52,477 nucleotides of DNA from Oscillospiraceae bacterium (GTDB taxonomy: Bacteria; Bacillota; Clostridia; Oscillospirales; Oscillospiraceae), in assembly GCA_015067845.1 (NCBI GenBank), contig SVLT01000017.1, forward strand, positions 1-52,477. Direction: 5' to 3'. The notes beneath the pieces are model-generated. The model was given only the letters and a program-made list of their open reading frames with translations, had not been told where the DNA came from and made no database searches. Made by a program: the position numbers and the translations under genes. This document shows positions 23,703 through 31,952 of the stretch, one piece after another. How positions within the stretch are numbered: the first letter of the stretch is position 1; each line of letters starts with the position of its first letter.

Positions 23703-25985
23703 ATGATTCACAGTATCATCAAGCGGGATGGCCGCGTGGTTTTGTACGATCAGAACAAGATCGCCGCGGCGATTTTGAAAGCAATGGAAGTCTCAGGCGA
23801 GGGCAATGCTGCCGATGCCGCCCGTGTGGCCAATGACGTCCAGCGGGAACTGGAAAATCGCTTCAACGCAGAAGCACCCCATATTGAAATGATCCAAGAC
23901 GCGGTGGAACAGCAGCTGATGAACCATGGTTTCAACGCTGCCGCCAAGGCGTATATCCTGTATCGGGCCAACCGTACCCGGGCAAGAGAGGCCAGCACTT
24001 CTTTGATGAAGACCATCGATGAGATCACCAACATCGATGCCCGCATCAGCGATATGAAGCGGGACAATGCCAACATCGACGGCAACACCGCCATGGGCTC
24101 CATGCTGCAAATCGGTGCCGCCGGCGCAAAGGCCTACAATGAGATGTATTTGCTCCGTCCTGAGCATGCCAAGGCATACCGGGAGGGCGACATCCACATC
24201 CACGATTTTGATTTCTATTCTCTGACCACCACCTGCTGCCAGATCGACATTCTGAAGCTGTTCCATGGCGGTTTCTCCACCGGTCATGGCTACCTGCGTG
24301 AGCCCCAGAGCATTCAGAGCTATGCGGCTTTGGCGGCCATCGCTATCCAGTCCAACCAGAACGACCAGCATGGCGGTCAGTCCATCCCCAACTTCGACTA
24401 TGCCATGGCTGAGGGCGTGGCAAAGACCTATCGCAAGGCGTTCTCCCGTCGTCTCCGGGACGTGGTGGAGGATTATATGGACCTGGAGGATGAGGGCGAG
24501 AATATTACCAGCATCATCAGCCGGGTGGAAGCCGCTACCGGCGAATTTGCCCGTCTGGAAAGCAGCAAGGCATATCTGGACGGCGTTGCCGAGGCTCTGT
24601 TCAGCAAATACGGCGTGTCTATGGAAATGGCCGCAAAGCTGGTGGACCGGGCGGCAAAGCGCTCCGCCCAGAAGACCAACCGGGACACCAAGCAGGCCAT
24701 GGAGGGTTTTGTACATAACCTGAACACCATGCACTCCCGTGCCGGTGCCCAGACACCCTTCTCTTCCATCAACTACGGCACAGACACCTCTCCCGAGGGT
24801 AGAATGGCCATTAAGAATATTCTGCTGGCGCTGGAAGCCGGTCTGGGCCACGGCGAGACCTGCATTTTCCCCATCCACATCTTTAAGGTCAAGGAAGGCG
24901 TCAACTACAACGAAACCGATCCCAACTACGATCTGTTCCGCCTGAGCATGCGGGTTAGCGCCAAGCGGCTGTTCCCCAACTACACCTTCCTGGACTCTCC
25001 CTTTAACCTGCAATACTATGTCCCCGGCCGTCCTGAGACAGAAGTGGCAACCATGGGCTGCCGTACCCGGGTCATGGGCAATGTATACGACCCCAGCCGT
25101 CAGATCGCCTACAGCCGGGGCAACCTGTCCTTCACTTCCATCAACCTGCCCCGTATCGCCATTGAAAGCAAGGGCGACGAGAAGGTGTTCTATGAGAAGC
25201 TGCAGGATATGCTGGAGCTGGTTGCCCAGCAGATGCTGGATCGGTTTGAAATCCAGGCCAGCAAGCACATCTACAACTACCCCTTCCTCATGGGTCAGGG
25301 CGTTTGGCTGGATGCGGATCACCTGGGATTGGATGATGACCTGCGGGATGTGTTGAAACACGGCACGCTGTCCATTGGCTTCATCGGCCTGGCGGAGACC
25401 CTGACTGCCCTGTACGGCCAGCACCATGGTCAGGATGAGCAGCTGCAGAAGAAGGGCTTGGAGATCATCGGCTTTATGCGCGACTATTGCGACCGTAAAT
25501 CCCAGGAAATGAAGATGAATTTCACCTTACTGGGTACTCCGGCGGAAGGCCTGTCCGGCCGTTTCATCCGCATGGACAAGAAGCGTTACGGCAAGATCCC
25601 CGGTGTCACCGATCGGGAGTATTATACCAACAGCTTCCATATCCCCGTATGGCATCCCATCTCCGTTTACGACAAGATTCGCCTGGAAGCACCTTACCAT
25701 GCCCTGTGTAACGCCGGCCACATCAGCTATGTGGAATTGGATGGCGACGTGGCACGGAACGTGGAAGCCTTTGAGTCTGTTGTCCGTTGTATGCACGATC
25801 ACGGCATCGGCTACGGCTCTATCAACCATCCTGTGGACCGGGATCCCATCTGCGGCTATGTGGGCATCATCGGCGATGTGTGTCCCCGTTGCGGCCGCCG
25901 TGAGGGCGAGCAGATCGACCCGGAGAAGGCGGAGCAACTCAGAAGAATGTATCCCGAAATGCCTGCATTTCAGGGAATTCGCTAA
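23703..25985 (+). CDS. nrdD: Anaerobic ribonucleoside-triphosphate reductase, catalytic part (NrdD lacking its glycyl-radical tail)
   Basis: Class III reductase making dNTPs from NTPs without oxygen. The 760-residue chain starts with an ATP-cone (SIIKRDGRVVLYDQNKIAAAILKAM). The core has GDIHIHDFDFYSLTTTCCQI and NQNDQHGGQSIPNFD. It ends with a partial zinc-ribbon, DPICGYVGIIGDVCPRCG, then stops with no RVxGY glycyl-radical segment; that segment is encoded by the next small gene in the same frame. ATG 23703 is preferred because the long in-frame upstream extension crosses the promoter. Regulation by NrdR is likely. Confidence 0.95.
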   Translation: MIHSIIKRDGRVVLYDQNKIAAAILKAMEVSGEGNAADAARVANDVQRELENRFNAEAPHIEMIQDAVEQQLMNHGFNAAAKAYILYRANRTRAREASTSLMKTIDEITNIDARISDMKRDNANIDGNTAMGSMLQIGAAGAKAYNEMYLLRPEHAKAYREGDIHIHDFDFYSLTTTCCQIDILKLFHGGFSTGHGYLREPQSIQSYAALAAIAIQSNQNDQHGGQSIPNFDYAMAEGVAKTYRKAFSRRLRDVVEDYMDLEDEGENITSIISRVEAATGEFARLESSKAYLDGVAEALFSKYGVSMEMAAKLVDRAAKRSAQKTNRDTKQAMEGFVHNLNTMHSRAGAQTPFSSINYGTDTSPEGRMAIKNILLALEAGLGHGETCIFPIHIFKVKEGVNYNETDPNYDLFRLSMRVSAKRLFPNYTFLDSPFNLQYYVPGRPETEVATMGCRTRVMGNVYDPSRQIAYSRGNLSFTSINLPRIAIESKGDEKVFYEKLQDMLELVAQQMLDRFEIQASKHIYNYPFLMGQGVWLDADHLGLDDDLRDVLKHGTLSIGFIGLAETLTALYGQHHGQDEQLQKKGLEIIGFMRDYCDRKSQEMKMNFTLLGTPAEGLSGRFIRMDKKRYGKIPGVTDREYYTNSFHIPVWHPISVYDKIRLEAPYHALCNAGHISYVELDGDVARNVEAFESVVRCMHDHGIGYGSINHPVDRDPICGYVGIIGDVCPRCGRREGEQIDPEKAEQLRRMYPEMPAFQGIR

Positions 25986-25997
25986 GGAGGAATTATT

Positions 25998-26159
25998 ATG
26001 ACAGTCAAAACACAGAGCGAGAAAATGGGCCAGGGCGTAGGCTTTGAGCGGATCCGCCGGATCACCGGTTATCTGGTGGGAACCATGGACAAGTGGAATG
26101 ACGCCAAGCGTGCCGAAGAGCGGGACCGGGTGAAGCACAGCCTGAACACCAATGCTTGA
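25998..26159 (+). CDS. Detached glycyl-radical domain of NrdD
   Basis: A 53-residue protein (start MTVKTQSEKM) holding RRITGYLVGTMDKWNDAKRA and EERDRVKH, the glycyl-radical signature that normally ends NrdD (RVxGYL, then N.GK..E...R). Its ATG lies 12 bases after the nrdD TAA; that TAA is the first three bases of TAAGGAGG, a full Shine-Dalgarno match. Both genes are in the same frame, with only the stop and four codons between them. NrdG would install the radical on the Gly of TGYL, and this chain would dock onto the 760-residue subunit. The motif is clear; the two-chain enzyme is inferred. Confidence 0.85.
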   Translation: MTVKTQSEKMGQGVGFERIRRITGYLVGTMDKWNDAKRAEERDRVKHSLNTNA

Positions 26160-26667
26160 TCTTTCCGGACTCGTCAGCGACAGCATCGTGGACGGCCCGG
26201 GCATCCGGGTGACCGTCTTCTGTCAGGGATGCCCCCACCATTGCGCCGGATGCCACAACCCGGAGACCTGGGAATTTGGTTGCGGCACGAAAGTGACGGA
26301 GGGACAGATACTGGCCGAGGTGCTGAAAAATCCCTTGTGCCGGGGTGTGACCTTTTCCGGCGGCGAACCCTTTGCACAGCCGGAGGGCTTTGCCGTGCTT
26401 GCAAGATTGCTGAAAGAAAAAGGCTATGAGGTGGCGTCCTATACGGGATACACCTTTGAGCAGCTGCTGGGCGGCACACCGGAGCAAAGAAAGCTGTTGG
26501 AGAGCATTGATGTACTCATTGACGGCCCCTTTGTGCAAGCGGAAAAAAGCCTGGAGCTGAGCTTCCGGGGGAGCAAAAATCAGCGGATTTTGGACGTTCC
26601 TGCCAGCTTGCAGGCCGGACAGGCCGTTCTGATGACCAGTCCCCGGTGGACAGGCGAATATGAATAA
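26152..26667 (+). CDS. nrdG: Anaerobic ribonucleotide reductase activating protein
   Basis: A radical-SAM enzyme that generates the glycyl radical on NrdD. The 171-residue protein has the Cx3Cx2C cluster motif CPHHCAGC (C27, C31, C34), the SAM-binding FSGGEPF stretch, and SIVDGPGIRVTVF at the N terminus. ATG 26152 overlaps the end of the glycyl-radical gene by 8 bp, so translation is probably coupled. It is followed by a strong terminator. Confidence 0.96.
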   Translation: MLDLSGLVSDSIVDGPGIRVTVFCQGCPHHCAGCHNPETWEFGCGTKVTEGQILAEVLKNPLCRGVTFSGGEPFAQPEGFAVLARLLKEKGYEVASYTGYTFEQLLGGTPEQRKLLESIDVLIDGPFVQAEKSLELSFRGSKNQRILDVPASLQAGQAVLMTSPRWTGEYE

Positions 26668-26674
26668 CATAAAG

Positions 26675-26705
26675 AGGCGTGTTGCGAAACTGCAACACGC
26701 CTTTT
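26675..26705 (+). terminator. Terminator of the nrdD-nrdG unit
   Basis: AGGCGTGTTGC / GCAACACGCCT (11 bp, loop GAAACT) is followed by TTTCTC, 8 bases past the nrdG stop. Confidence 0.85.
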
Positions 26706-26711
26706 CTCAAT

Positions 26712-26849
26712 GTAGGGGACGGCCCCCTGGACGTCCCGTAAATAAGGTGCATTTCAAAACGGGGCGTCGAAGGCATGAGCTATGGTATGATTGCCCCCGG
26801 CAATCATTTTATATCTTGGATGCGCTGCGCGCAGCACCACGCCCCCTAC
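26712..26849. repeat. Family RE repeat, copy 3 (expanded)
   Basis: It starts GTAGGGGACGGCCCCC and ends CCCCCTAC. Inside is a hairpin TGATTGCC...GGCAATCA (about 26787-26806) resembling the core of the N57 element. The 509-base gap 26668-27176 is filled by this unit, RB copy 3, a short RE-like unit and the his promoter; I see no gene in it. Confidence 0.65.
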
Positions 26850-26853
26850 AATA

Positions 26854-27025
26854 TGTCATTCCGAGGGCCGTAAGGCCCGTGGGAATCTCCCGGTACGATG
26901 TTTCGTTCAGTATGCAGTATCGGTGAACTTTACCAGGAGATTGCCACGTCGCATAAGCGATTGAATAATTGCCACAGGCAATTATAGCGATTTACAATCG
27001 CTTCGCTATGCTCCTCGCAATGACA
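26854..27025. repeat. Family RB palindromic repeat, copy 3 (carries a nested 57-bp insert)
   Basis: It is bounded by TGTCATTCCGAGG and CCTCGCAATGACA, with inner arms GTGGGAATCTCCCGGTA and TACCAGGAGATTGCCACG. The right arm is interrupted at 26953-27009; the left arm is not. Confidence 0.85.
26953..27009 (-). repeat. Nested 57-bp palindromic element N57, copy 2 (inverted)
   Basis: Its reverse complement matches 4340-4396 over its full 57 bases with only about seven differences. It sits in the right arm of RB copy 3 at a position that is uninterrupted in RB copy 1. Confidence 0.8.
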
Positions 27026-27053
27026 CGACAAGGTAAGGTCGGCGATCTGCCGA

Positions 27054-27083
27054 TAAGCGGGCGATTCGTGGATCGCCCCTACT
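27054..27083. repeat. Short family RE-like repeat
   Basis: GCGGGCGATTCGTGGATCGCCCCTAC is a single hairpin with the CCCCTAC end of the RE family. Confidence 0.55.
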
Positions 27084-27117
27084 AATTCTTCAAATGGAAA
27101 ATATTGTCGGAATGCTA

Positions 27118-27146
27118 TTGACTTTAGCGCGATGATGTGATAAAGT
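27118..27146 (+). promoter_or_regulatory. Promoter and candidate operator of the his cluster
   Basis: TTGACT and TAAAGT with a 17-bp spacer. The inverted repeat ACTTTA-N14-TAAAGT (27121-27146) spans the same region, so a bound dimer would cover the promoter. The YerC-family gene directly downstream is the obvious candidate regulator. Confidence 0.65.
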
Positions 27147-27176
27147 AACACAAACCTACTTGCAGGAGGCAAAATC

Positions 27177-27479
27177 ATGGGAAAAATTGAGAAAAAATAC
27201 CTGGACAACCTGTATCGGGCGATCCTGGCTTTGGAGACACAGCAGGAGTGCGCTGCATTCCTTGATGATATTTTTACGATTCAGGAATTGGAGTCCGTTT
27301 CCCAGCGGCTGGAAGTGGCCCGATTGCTTTATCAGGGCAAAAATTATGTGGATATCAACAAGCTCACCGGCGCAAGCACGGCAACTATCTGCCGGGTCAG
27401 CAAGTGCCTGACCTATGGGGACGGGGGCTACAAAACGGTGATCGAAAAGCTGGAAGCAGGTGAAGAAAATGATGTTTGA
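27177..27479 (+). CDS. TrpR/YerC-family transcriptional regulator, likely of his genes
   Basis: The 100-residue protein matches the TrpR-like YerC/YecD family: FTIQELESVSQRLEVARLL, then a helix-turn-helix with YVDINKLTGASTATICRVSKCL. Members at the head of his operons have been proposed as histidine-responsive repressors (HisR). It follows GCAGGAGGC, and its 3' end overlaps the hisZG start by 11 bp, so it is co-expressed with and probably autoregulates the cluster. Confidence 0.88.
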   Translation: MGKIEKKYLDNLYRAILALETQQECAAFLDDIFTIQELESVSQRLEVARLLYQGKNYVDINKLTGASTATICRVSKCLTYGDGGYKTVIEKLEAGEENDV

Positions 27480-29028
27480 TCAGAATATTTTGCGAAACGA
27501 CGAAAAAGCGGTATTTTCCCTGCGGAGCCTCTATTTGCAGTATGGCTACCGCCCCTTCAAAATGCGCAAATTTGAGGAATACGACCTCTATTCCAAAAAC
27601 AAGGAGTTTTTGGTGTCCGAGGGCGTGATCTCCTTTACGGATACGGACGGCAAGCTTCTGGCCTTGAAGCCGGACGTGACCCTTTCCATTATCAACAACG
27701 CCAAGGATCTGCCCGGGCAGGTGGAAAAGCTGTTCTACAATGAGAATGTCTATCGCATCTCCGGGGATTCCCACTCCTATAAGGAGATCATGCAGACTGG
27801 CGTGGAATGTGTGGGCGCGGTGACGGAAACGGAGCGTCTGGAAGTCGCAGCCTTGGCGGCCAAAAGCCTGGCGTTGATCAGCAATTCCTTTAAGCTCTGC
27901 ATTGCCCACACGGGCCTGGTGTTGGCGCTGCTGGACCAGGAAGATGTGGAGGAAAGTGTCAGAGGGAAGATTTTTACAGCGATCAACGAGAAAAACACCC
28001 GTCTGCTGGAAAGTGTTTGTACCCAGGAGCAGTTTGAGGCGCTGAAAGTTCTGTTGATTACCCGTGAACACCCGGAAGTGACCATTGGAGAGCTGTCCTG
28101 GATCGCAAGATCCCTCGATGCCTGCAATGCCATGTTGGAATTGAAGGCTGTGGTGGACGGCCTGCAAAAGGACTTTGCGGGAAAAATCACCGTTGATTTT
28201 TCCGTGGTCAGCGCGGATGGCTATTACAGCGGCATCGTGTTCAAGGGCTTCGTGGATGGCATTGCCGACCGGGTGCTCTCCGGCGGTCAGTACGACAAGC
28301 TCATGGAGAAAATGGGCAAAAAGGCCGGAGCTATCGGCTTTGCCGTGTATCTGGACACCCTGGAACGGCATGAACAGCCCGTCCGGACCCAGGAAAAGCC
28401 GGTGATCAATGTGGCTCTGCCCAAGGGCCGCCTGGGCGAAAAGGTGTACGCCATGTTCGAGGCCGCCGGTTTTGAGTGCCCGGCCATCAAGGAAAACAAC
28501 CGGAAGCTGATTTTTGAAAATGCAGAAGTGGGCATCCGCTTCTTCTGGGTGAAGCCTTCGGATGTGGCCATTTATGTGGAACGGGGCGCGGCGGATATCG
28601 GCGTGGCCGGCAAGGATATTTTGCTGGAATATGCGCCCGATGTGTATGAGCTGCTGGATATGAACATGGGCAAATGCCGCATGGCGGTTGCCGCGAAGAA
28701 GGATTTTGTGGACGATCCCTCCAAGACGCTCCGTGTGGCCACGAAATTCTCCAATATCGCCAAGACCTTCTACAAGGAAAAGTGCCGGGATATCGACATC
28801 ATCCATCTGAACGGCTCCATTGAGCTGGCGCCCATTTTGGGTTTGTCCGATGTGATCGTGGATATTGTGGAGACGGGAAAGACCCTGCTGGAAAACGACC
28901 TGGAGCCCATTGAGAACATCGTTCCCATCAGCGCCCGGCTGATCTCCAACAAGGCATCCTACAATTTCAAAACCGCGCGGATCGAGCAGATCCGGAGAGA
29001 GCTTGCAAAACAGGTGGTGACGGACTGA
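27469..29028 (+). CDS. hisZG: ATP phosphoribosyltransferase: HisZ-HisG fusion
   Basis: A 520-residue-class fusion (519 aa from ATG 27469). Residues 1-305 are HisZ, a histidyl-tRNA-synthetase-like regulatory subunit (LALKPDVTLSI, KLFYNENVYR, SGGQYDKLM). After a short linker, residues 311-519 are the short-form HisG catalytic domain, starting VALPKGRLGEKV with the PRPP site DVIVDIVETGKTLLEN. In most bacteria that use HisZ, the two are separate genes. ATG 27469 follows AGGTGA at good spacing; GTG 27460 and ATG 27472 are alternatives. It makes phosphoribosyl-ATP, the first histidine step, normally inhibited by histidine. Confidence 0.93.
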   Translation: MMFDQNILRNDEKAVFSLRSLYLQYGYRPFKMRKFEEYDLYSKNKEFLVSEGVISFTDTDGKLLALKPDVTLSIINNAKDLPGQVEKLFYNENVYRISGDSHSYKEIMQTGVECVGAVTETERLEVAALAAKSLALISNSFKLCIAHTGLVLALLDQEDVEESVRGKIFTAINEKNTRLLESVCTQEQFEALKVLLITREHPEVTIGELSWIARSLDACNAMLELKAVVDGLQKDFAGKITVDFSVVSADGYYSGIVFKGFVDGIADRVLSGGQYDKLMEKMGKKAGAIGFAVYLDTLERHEQPVRTQEKPVINVALPKGRLGEKVYAMFEAAGFECPAIKENNRKLIFENAEVGIRFFWVKPSDVAIYVERGAADIGVAGKDILLEYAPDVYELLDMNMGKCRMAVAAKKDFVDDPSKTLRVATKFSNIAKTFYKEKCRDIDIIHLNGSIELAPILGLSDVIVDIVETGKTLLENDLEPIENIVPISARLISNKASYNFKTARIEQIRRELAKQVVTD

Positions 29029-30308
29029 TGATCAGAATTATGCAATACGGCGCCATCAGTGCCGACGAGATTTTTGCAAGAAACGAAAGTGAGCTGGATG
29101 TTTCGGACATCGTGACGGAGATCATCGCAGATGTGCGGAAGAATGGCGATGCGGCCCTGATGGCCTACGCCAAGAAGTTCGACAAAGCAGACATCACCGC
29201 ATTGGAAGTGTCTCAGGAGGAGATCGATGAGGCCTTTGCCTCCGTAGAGCCGGAGTTTTTGGAAATTTTACGGGAAGCGGCGGCGAATATCCGTGCTTTC
29301 CACGAAAATCAGGTGCGCCAGGGTTTCCGGATGGAACGGGCCGACGGCGTGATCATGGGACAAAAGATCACCCCCATCGAAAAGGCGGGTCTGTATGTTC
29401 CTGGCGGCACAGCCGCGTACCCTTCTACGGTTTTGATGGACTCCATCCCGGCTAAGATCGCCGGATGCAAGGAGATCTGCATCGCCACGCCCCCCTCCGC
29501 AAACGGCAAGATCAACCCCGTCATTTTGGCGGCGGCGAAGATCGCCGGTGTGGACCGGATCTTCAAAATGGGCGGCGCACAGGCCATTGCGGCCTTGGCA
29601 TACGGCACCGAGAGCGTCCCCAAGGTGGACAAGATCGTGGGCCCGGGCAACGCCTTTGTGGCGGAAGCCAAGCGGCAGGTTTTTGGCCGGGTATCCATCG
29701 ACATGATCGCCGGTCCCAGCGACATTCTGGTGATCGCTGACGGAAAGAGTAACCCTGCTTATGTGGCGGCGGATCTATTGTCCCAGGCGGAGCATGACAA
29801 AATGGCCACCGCTGTTTTGGTGACGGACAGCATGGCACTTGCATTGCAGGTGCAGGCGGAAATCGAAAAGCAGTTGGCGGCTCTGCCCCGGGAGGAGATC
29901 GCCCGGGCATCCATTGAAAACAACGGTAAAATTATCGTTGCCGAGGATTTTGAGGATGTGTTGGCGGTTGCCAATGAGATCGCTCCGGAGCATCTGGAGC
30001 TGTGCGTGGACGATCCCTTTGCTTATCTGGACAAGGTGCAAAATGCCGGCAGCGTCTTTTTGGGACGGCATTGCCCGGAAGCATTGGGCGACTATTTCGC
30101 CGGCCCCAACCACACCCTGCCCACCGCAGGTACGGCCCGCTTTTCCAGTCCTCTGTCCGTGGATGATTTCATCAAAAAGACCCAGTTTACCTACTACACC
30201 CCCGAGGCCTTGGCTGAGGTGGGTCGGAAAGTGGCGTATTTTGCGGAAAAAGAGGGACTGCGCGCCCATGCGAGAAGCGCGGTCATCCGATTGGAGGGAG
30301 AGAAATGA
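29028..30308 (+). CDS. hisD: Histidinol dehydrogenase
   Basis: A zinc- and NAD-dependent enzyme for the last two oxidations to histidine. The 426 residues are the normal length. Visible are IEKAGLYVPGGTAAYPSTVLM, VDKIVGPGNAFVAEAK, IDMIAGPSDILVIAD and GPNHTLPTAGTARF. Its ATG shares one base with the hisZG stop. Confidence 0.97.
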   Translation: MIRIMQYGAISADEIFARNESELDVSDIVTEIIADVRKNGDAALMAYAKKFDKADITALEVSQEEIDEAFASVEPEFLEILREAAANIRAFHENQVRQGFRMERADGVIMGQKITPIEKAGLYVPGGTAAYPSTVLMDSIPAKIAGCKEICIATPPSANGKINPVILAAAKIAGVDRIFKMGGAQAIAALAYGTESVPKVDKIVGPGNAFVAEAKRQVFGRVSIDMIAGPSDILVIADGKSNPAYVAADLLSQAEHDKMATAVLVTDSMALALQVQAEIEKQLAALPREEIARASIENNGKIIVAEDFEDVLAVANEIAPEHLELCVDDPFAYLDKVQNAGSVFLGRHCPEALGDYFAGPNHTLPTAGTARFSSPLSVDDFIKKTQFTYYTPEALAEVGRKVAYFAEKEGLRAHARSAVIRLEGEK

Positions 30309-31360
30309 GCAAATTCTTCAATCCCCGGCTGTCCGGCCTGGAGGCCTATACCCCCGGTGAGCAGCCCCGGGATCGGTCGTATATCAAACTCAACACCAAC
30401 GAATCTCCTTATCCGCCCTCCAAGGGTGTGCGCAAGGCGCTGGATCGGAAGCGCATCGACGGGCTTCGTCTATACTGCGACCCCACTGCAACGGCGTTGA
30501 AAGAGGAGCTGGCTCGGGTGTACGACAAAAAGAGCAGTCAGATCTTCGTGTCCAACGGCTCGGACGACATCCTGAATTTTGCATTTCTGGCCTTTGGCGC
30601 GGATGGAATCCTATTCCCGGATATTTCCTACGGCTTTTACGAGGTTTTTGCCAATTTGCACAGTCTGCCATTTGAAAAAGTACCGCTGAAATCGGATTTT
30701 TCCATCGATGCAGACGATTACTGCAAGAGAAACAAAATGGTGGTCATTGCCAACCCCAATGCCCCCACCGGCATGGTGTTGCCCCTGAAAAAGATCGAAA
30801 AGATATTAAAAGCCAATCCGGAGAATGTGGTACTCATCGACGAGGCCTATGTGGATTTTGGCGGCGAAAGCTGCGCCGATCTGGTGGACAAGTATCCCAA
30901 CCTGCTGTGCGTGCAGACCTTCTCCAAGTCCCGGAGCATGGCCGGCGCCCGGCTGGGCTTTGCCATTGCGTCGGAGGAGCTGATCGCCGATCTGGAAAAG
31001 ATCAAATACTCCACCAACCCCTACGATGTCAACGCCCTGACCCAGGCGGCAGGTGTGGCGGCGTTGCAGGAAAACGGCTATTATATGCGCAATTGCCGCC
31101 GGATCATCAAGACCCGGAATTACGCAAAAAAGGCGTTGGAGAACCTGGGTTTTGAGGTCTTGCCCTCCAAGGCGAACTTCCTGTTTGCCAAGTGCGGGCA
31201 GTTTACCGGCCTGGAGCTGTATCTGCTTTTGAAGGAAAAGGGTATTTTGGTGCGCCATTTTGAAAAAGACCGTATTAAAGATTTCAACCGCATCACCATC
31301 GGCAGCCAGAAGGAAATGGAAGCCTTCATTGCCGCGGTGGAAGAAATTTTAGGAGCGTGA
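30305..31360 (+). CDS. hisC: Histidinol-phosphate aminotransferase
   Basis: A PLP enzyme converting imidazole-acetol phosphate to histidinol phosphate. The 351-residue protein shows KLNTNESPYPPS, VIANPNAPTGM, LIDEAYVDF and the PLP-lysine segment QTFSKSRSMAGARLGF. It overlaps hisD by 4 bp (ATGA). Its role is supported by position inside the his operon. Confidence 0.96.
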   Translation: MSKFFNPRLSGLEAYTPGEQPRDRSYIKLNTNESPYPPSKGVRKALDRKRIDGLRLYCDPTATALKEELARVYDKKSSQIFVSNGSDDILNFAFLAFGADGILFPDISYGFYEVFANLHSLPFEKVPLKSDFSIDADDYCKRNKMVVIANPNAPTGMVLPLKKIEKILKANPENVVLIDEAYVDFGGESCADLVDKYPNLLCVQTFSKSRSMAGARLGFAIASEELIADLEKIKYSTNPYDVNALTQAAGVAALQENGYYMRNCRRIIKTRNYAKKALENLGFEVLPSKANFLFAKCGQFTGLELYLLLKEKGILVRHFEKDRIKDFNRITIGSQKEMEAFIAAVEEILGA

Positions 31361-31364
31361 ACCT

Positions 31365-31952
31365 ATGAGAATTGCAAAAATCAACCGCAAAACAGCGGAG
31401 ACGGATATTTCCCTCTGCCTGAATCTGGACGGAACTGGTACGGCAAAAATCGACACCGGCTGCGGCTTTCTGGATCATATGCTGACCCTGTTTGCCCATC
31501 ACTCCGGCTTTGATCTGGAAGTGAAGTGCAAGGGCGACACGGATGTGGATTTCCACCACACCGTGGAAGACATCGGTATCGTGTTGGGTGATGCGCTGGC
31601 AGAGGCTTTGGGCGACAAGAAGGGCATCACCCGTTACGGTAGCTTCCTTTTGCCCATGGATGAGGCGCTCGTCATGACCGCCATCGATATTTCCGGCAGA
31701 GGACACCTTGCCTACGGCCTGGAAATCCCTGCGGCAAGAGTGGGGCAGTTTGATACGGAGCTGGTGCAGGAGTTCTTCATCAGCCTGGCGCGTCGTGCCG
31801 GGATCACCCTGCACATCCGCCAGCTTGCCGGCTTCAACACCCACCACATCATTGAGGGCGCGTTCAAGTCCGTGGCCCGGAGCCTGGGCATTGCCGCCAG
31901 GATCGACCCCGACAAGGCGGACGCCATTCCCTCGACCAAAGGAGTTCTTTGA
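31365..31952 (+). CDS. hisB: Imidazoleglycerol-phosphate dehydratase
   Basis: The 195-residue single-function HisB has the two metal-binding motifs LDHMLTLFAHHSGFD and DFHHTVEDIGI, and the later FNTHHIIEGAFKSVARSL. It has no fused histidinol-phosphate phosphatase domain. The ATG is 4 bases after the hisC stop with an AGGAGCG Shine-Dalgarno inside hisC. Confidence 0.97.
   Translation: MRIAKINRKTAETDISLCLNLDGTGTAKIDTGCGFLDHMLTLFAHHSGFDLEVKCKGDTDVDFHHTVEDIGIVLGDALAEALGDKKGITRYGSFLLPMDEALVMTAIDISGRGHLAYGLEIPAARVGQFDTELVQEFFISLARRAGITLHIRQLAGFNTHHIIEGAFKSVARSLGIAARIDPDKADAIPSTKGVL

Noticed and set aside
25983..25997. Sequencing error splitting nrdD
   Set aside because: A full Shine-Dalgarno and an ATG are placed correctly after the stop, which is unlikely by chance; kept as a refutation test in the finding.
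26668..27176. His-specific T-box or attenuator before the his cluster
   Set aside because: No T-box sequence (TGGNACCGCG) and no run of His codons are seen; the region is repeats plus a simple promoter.
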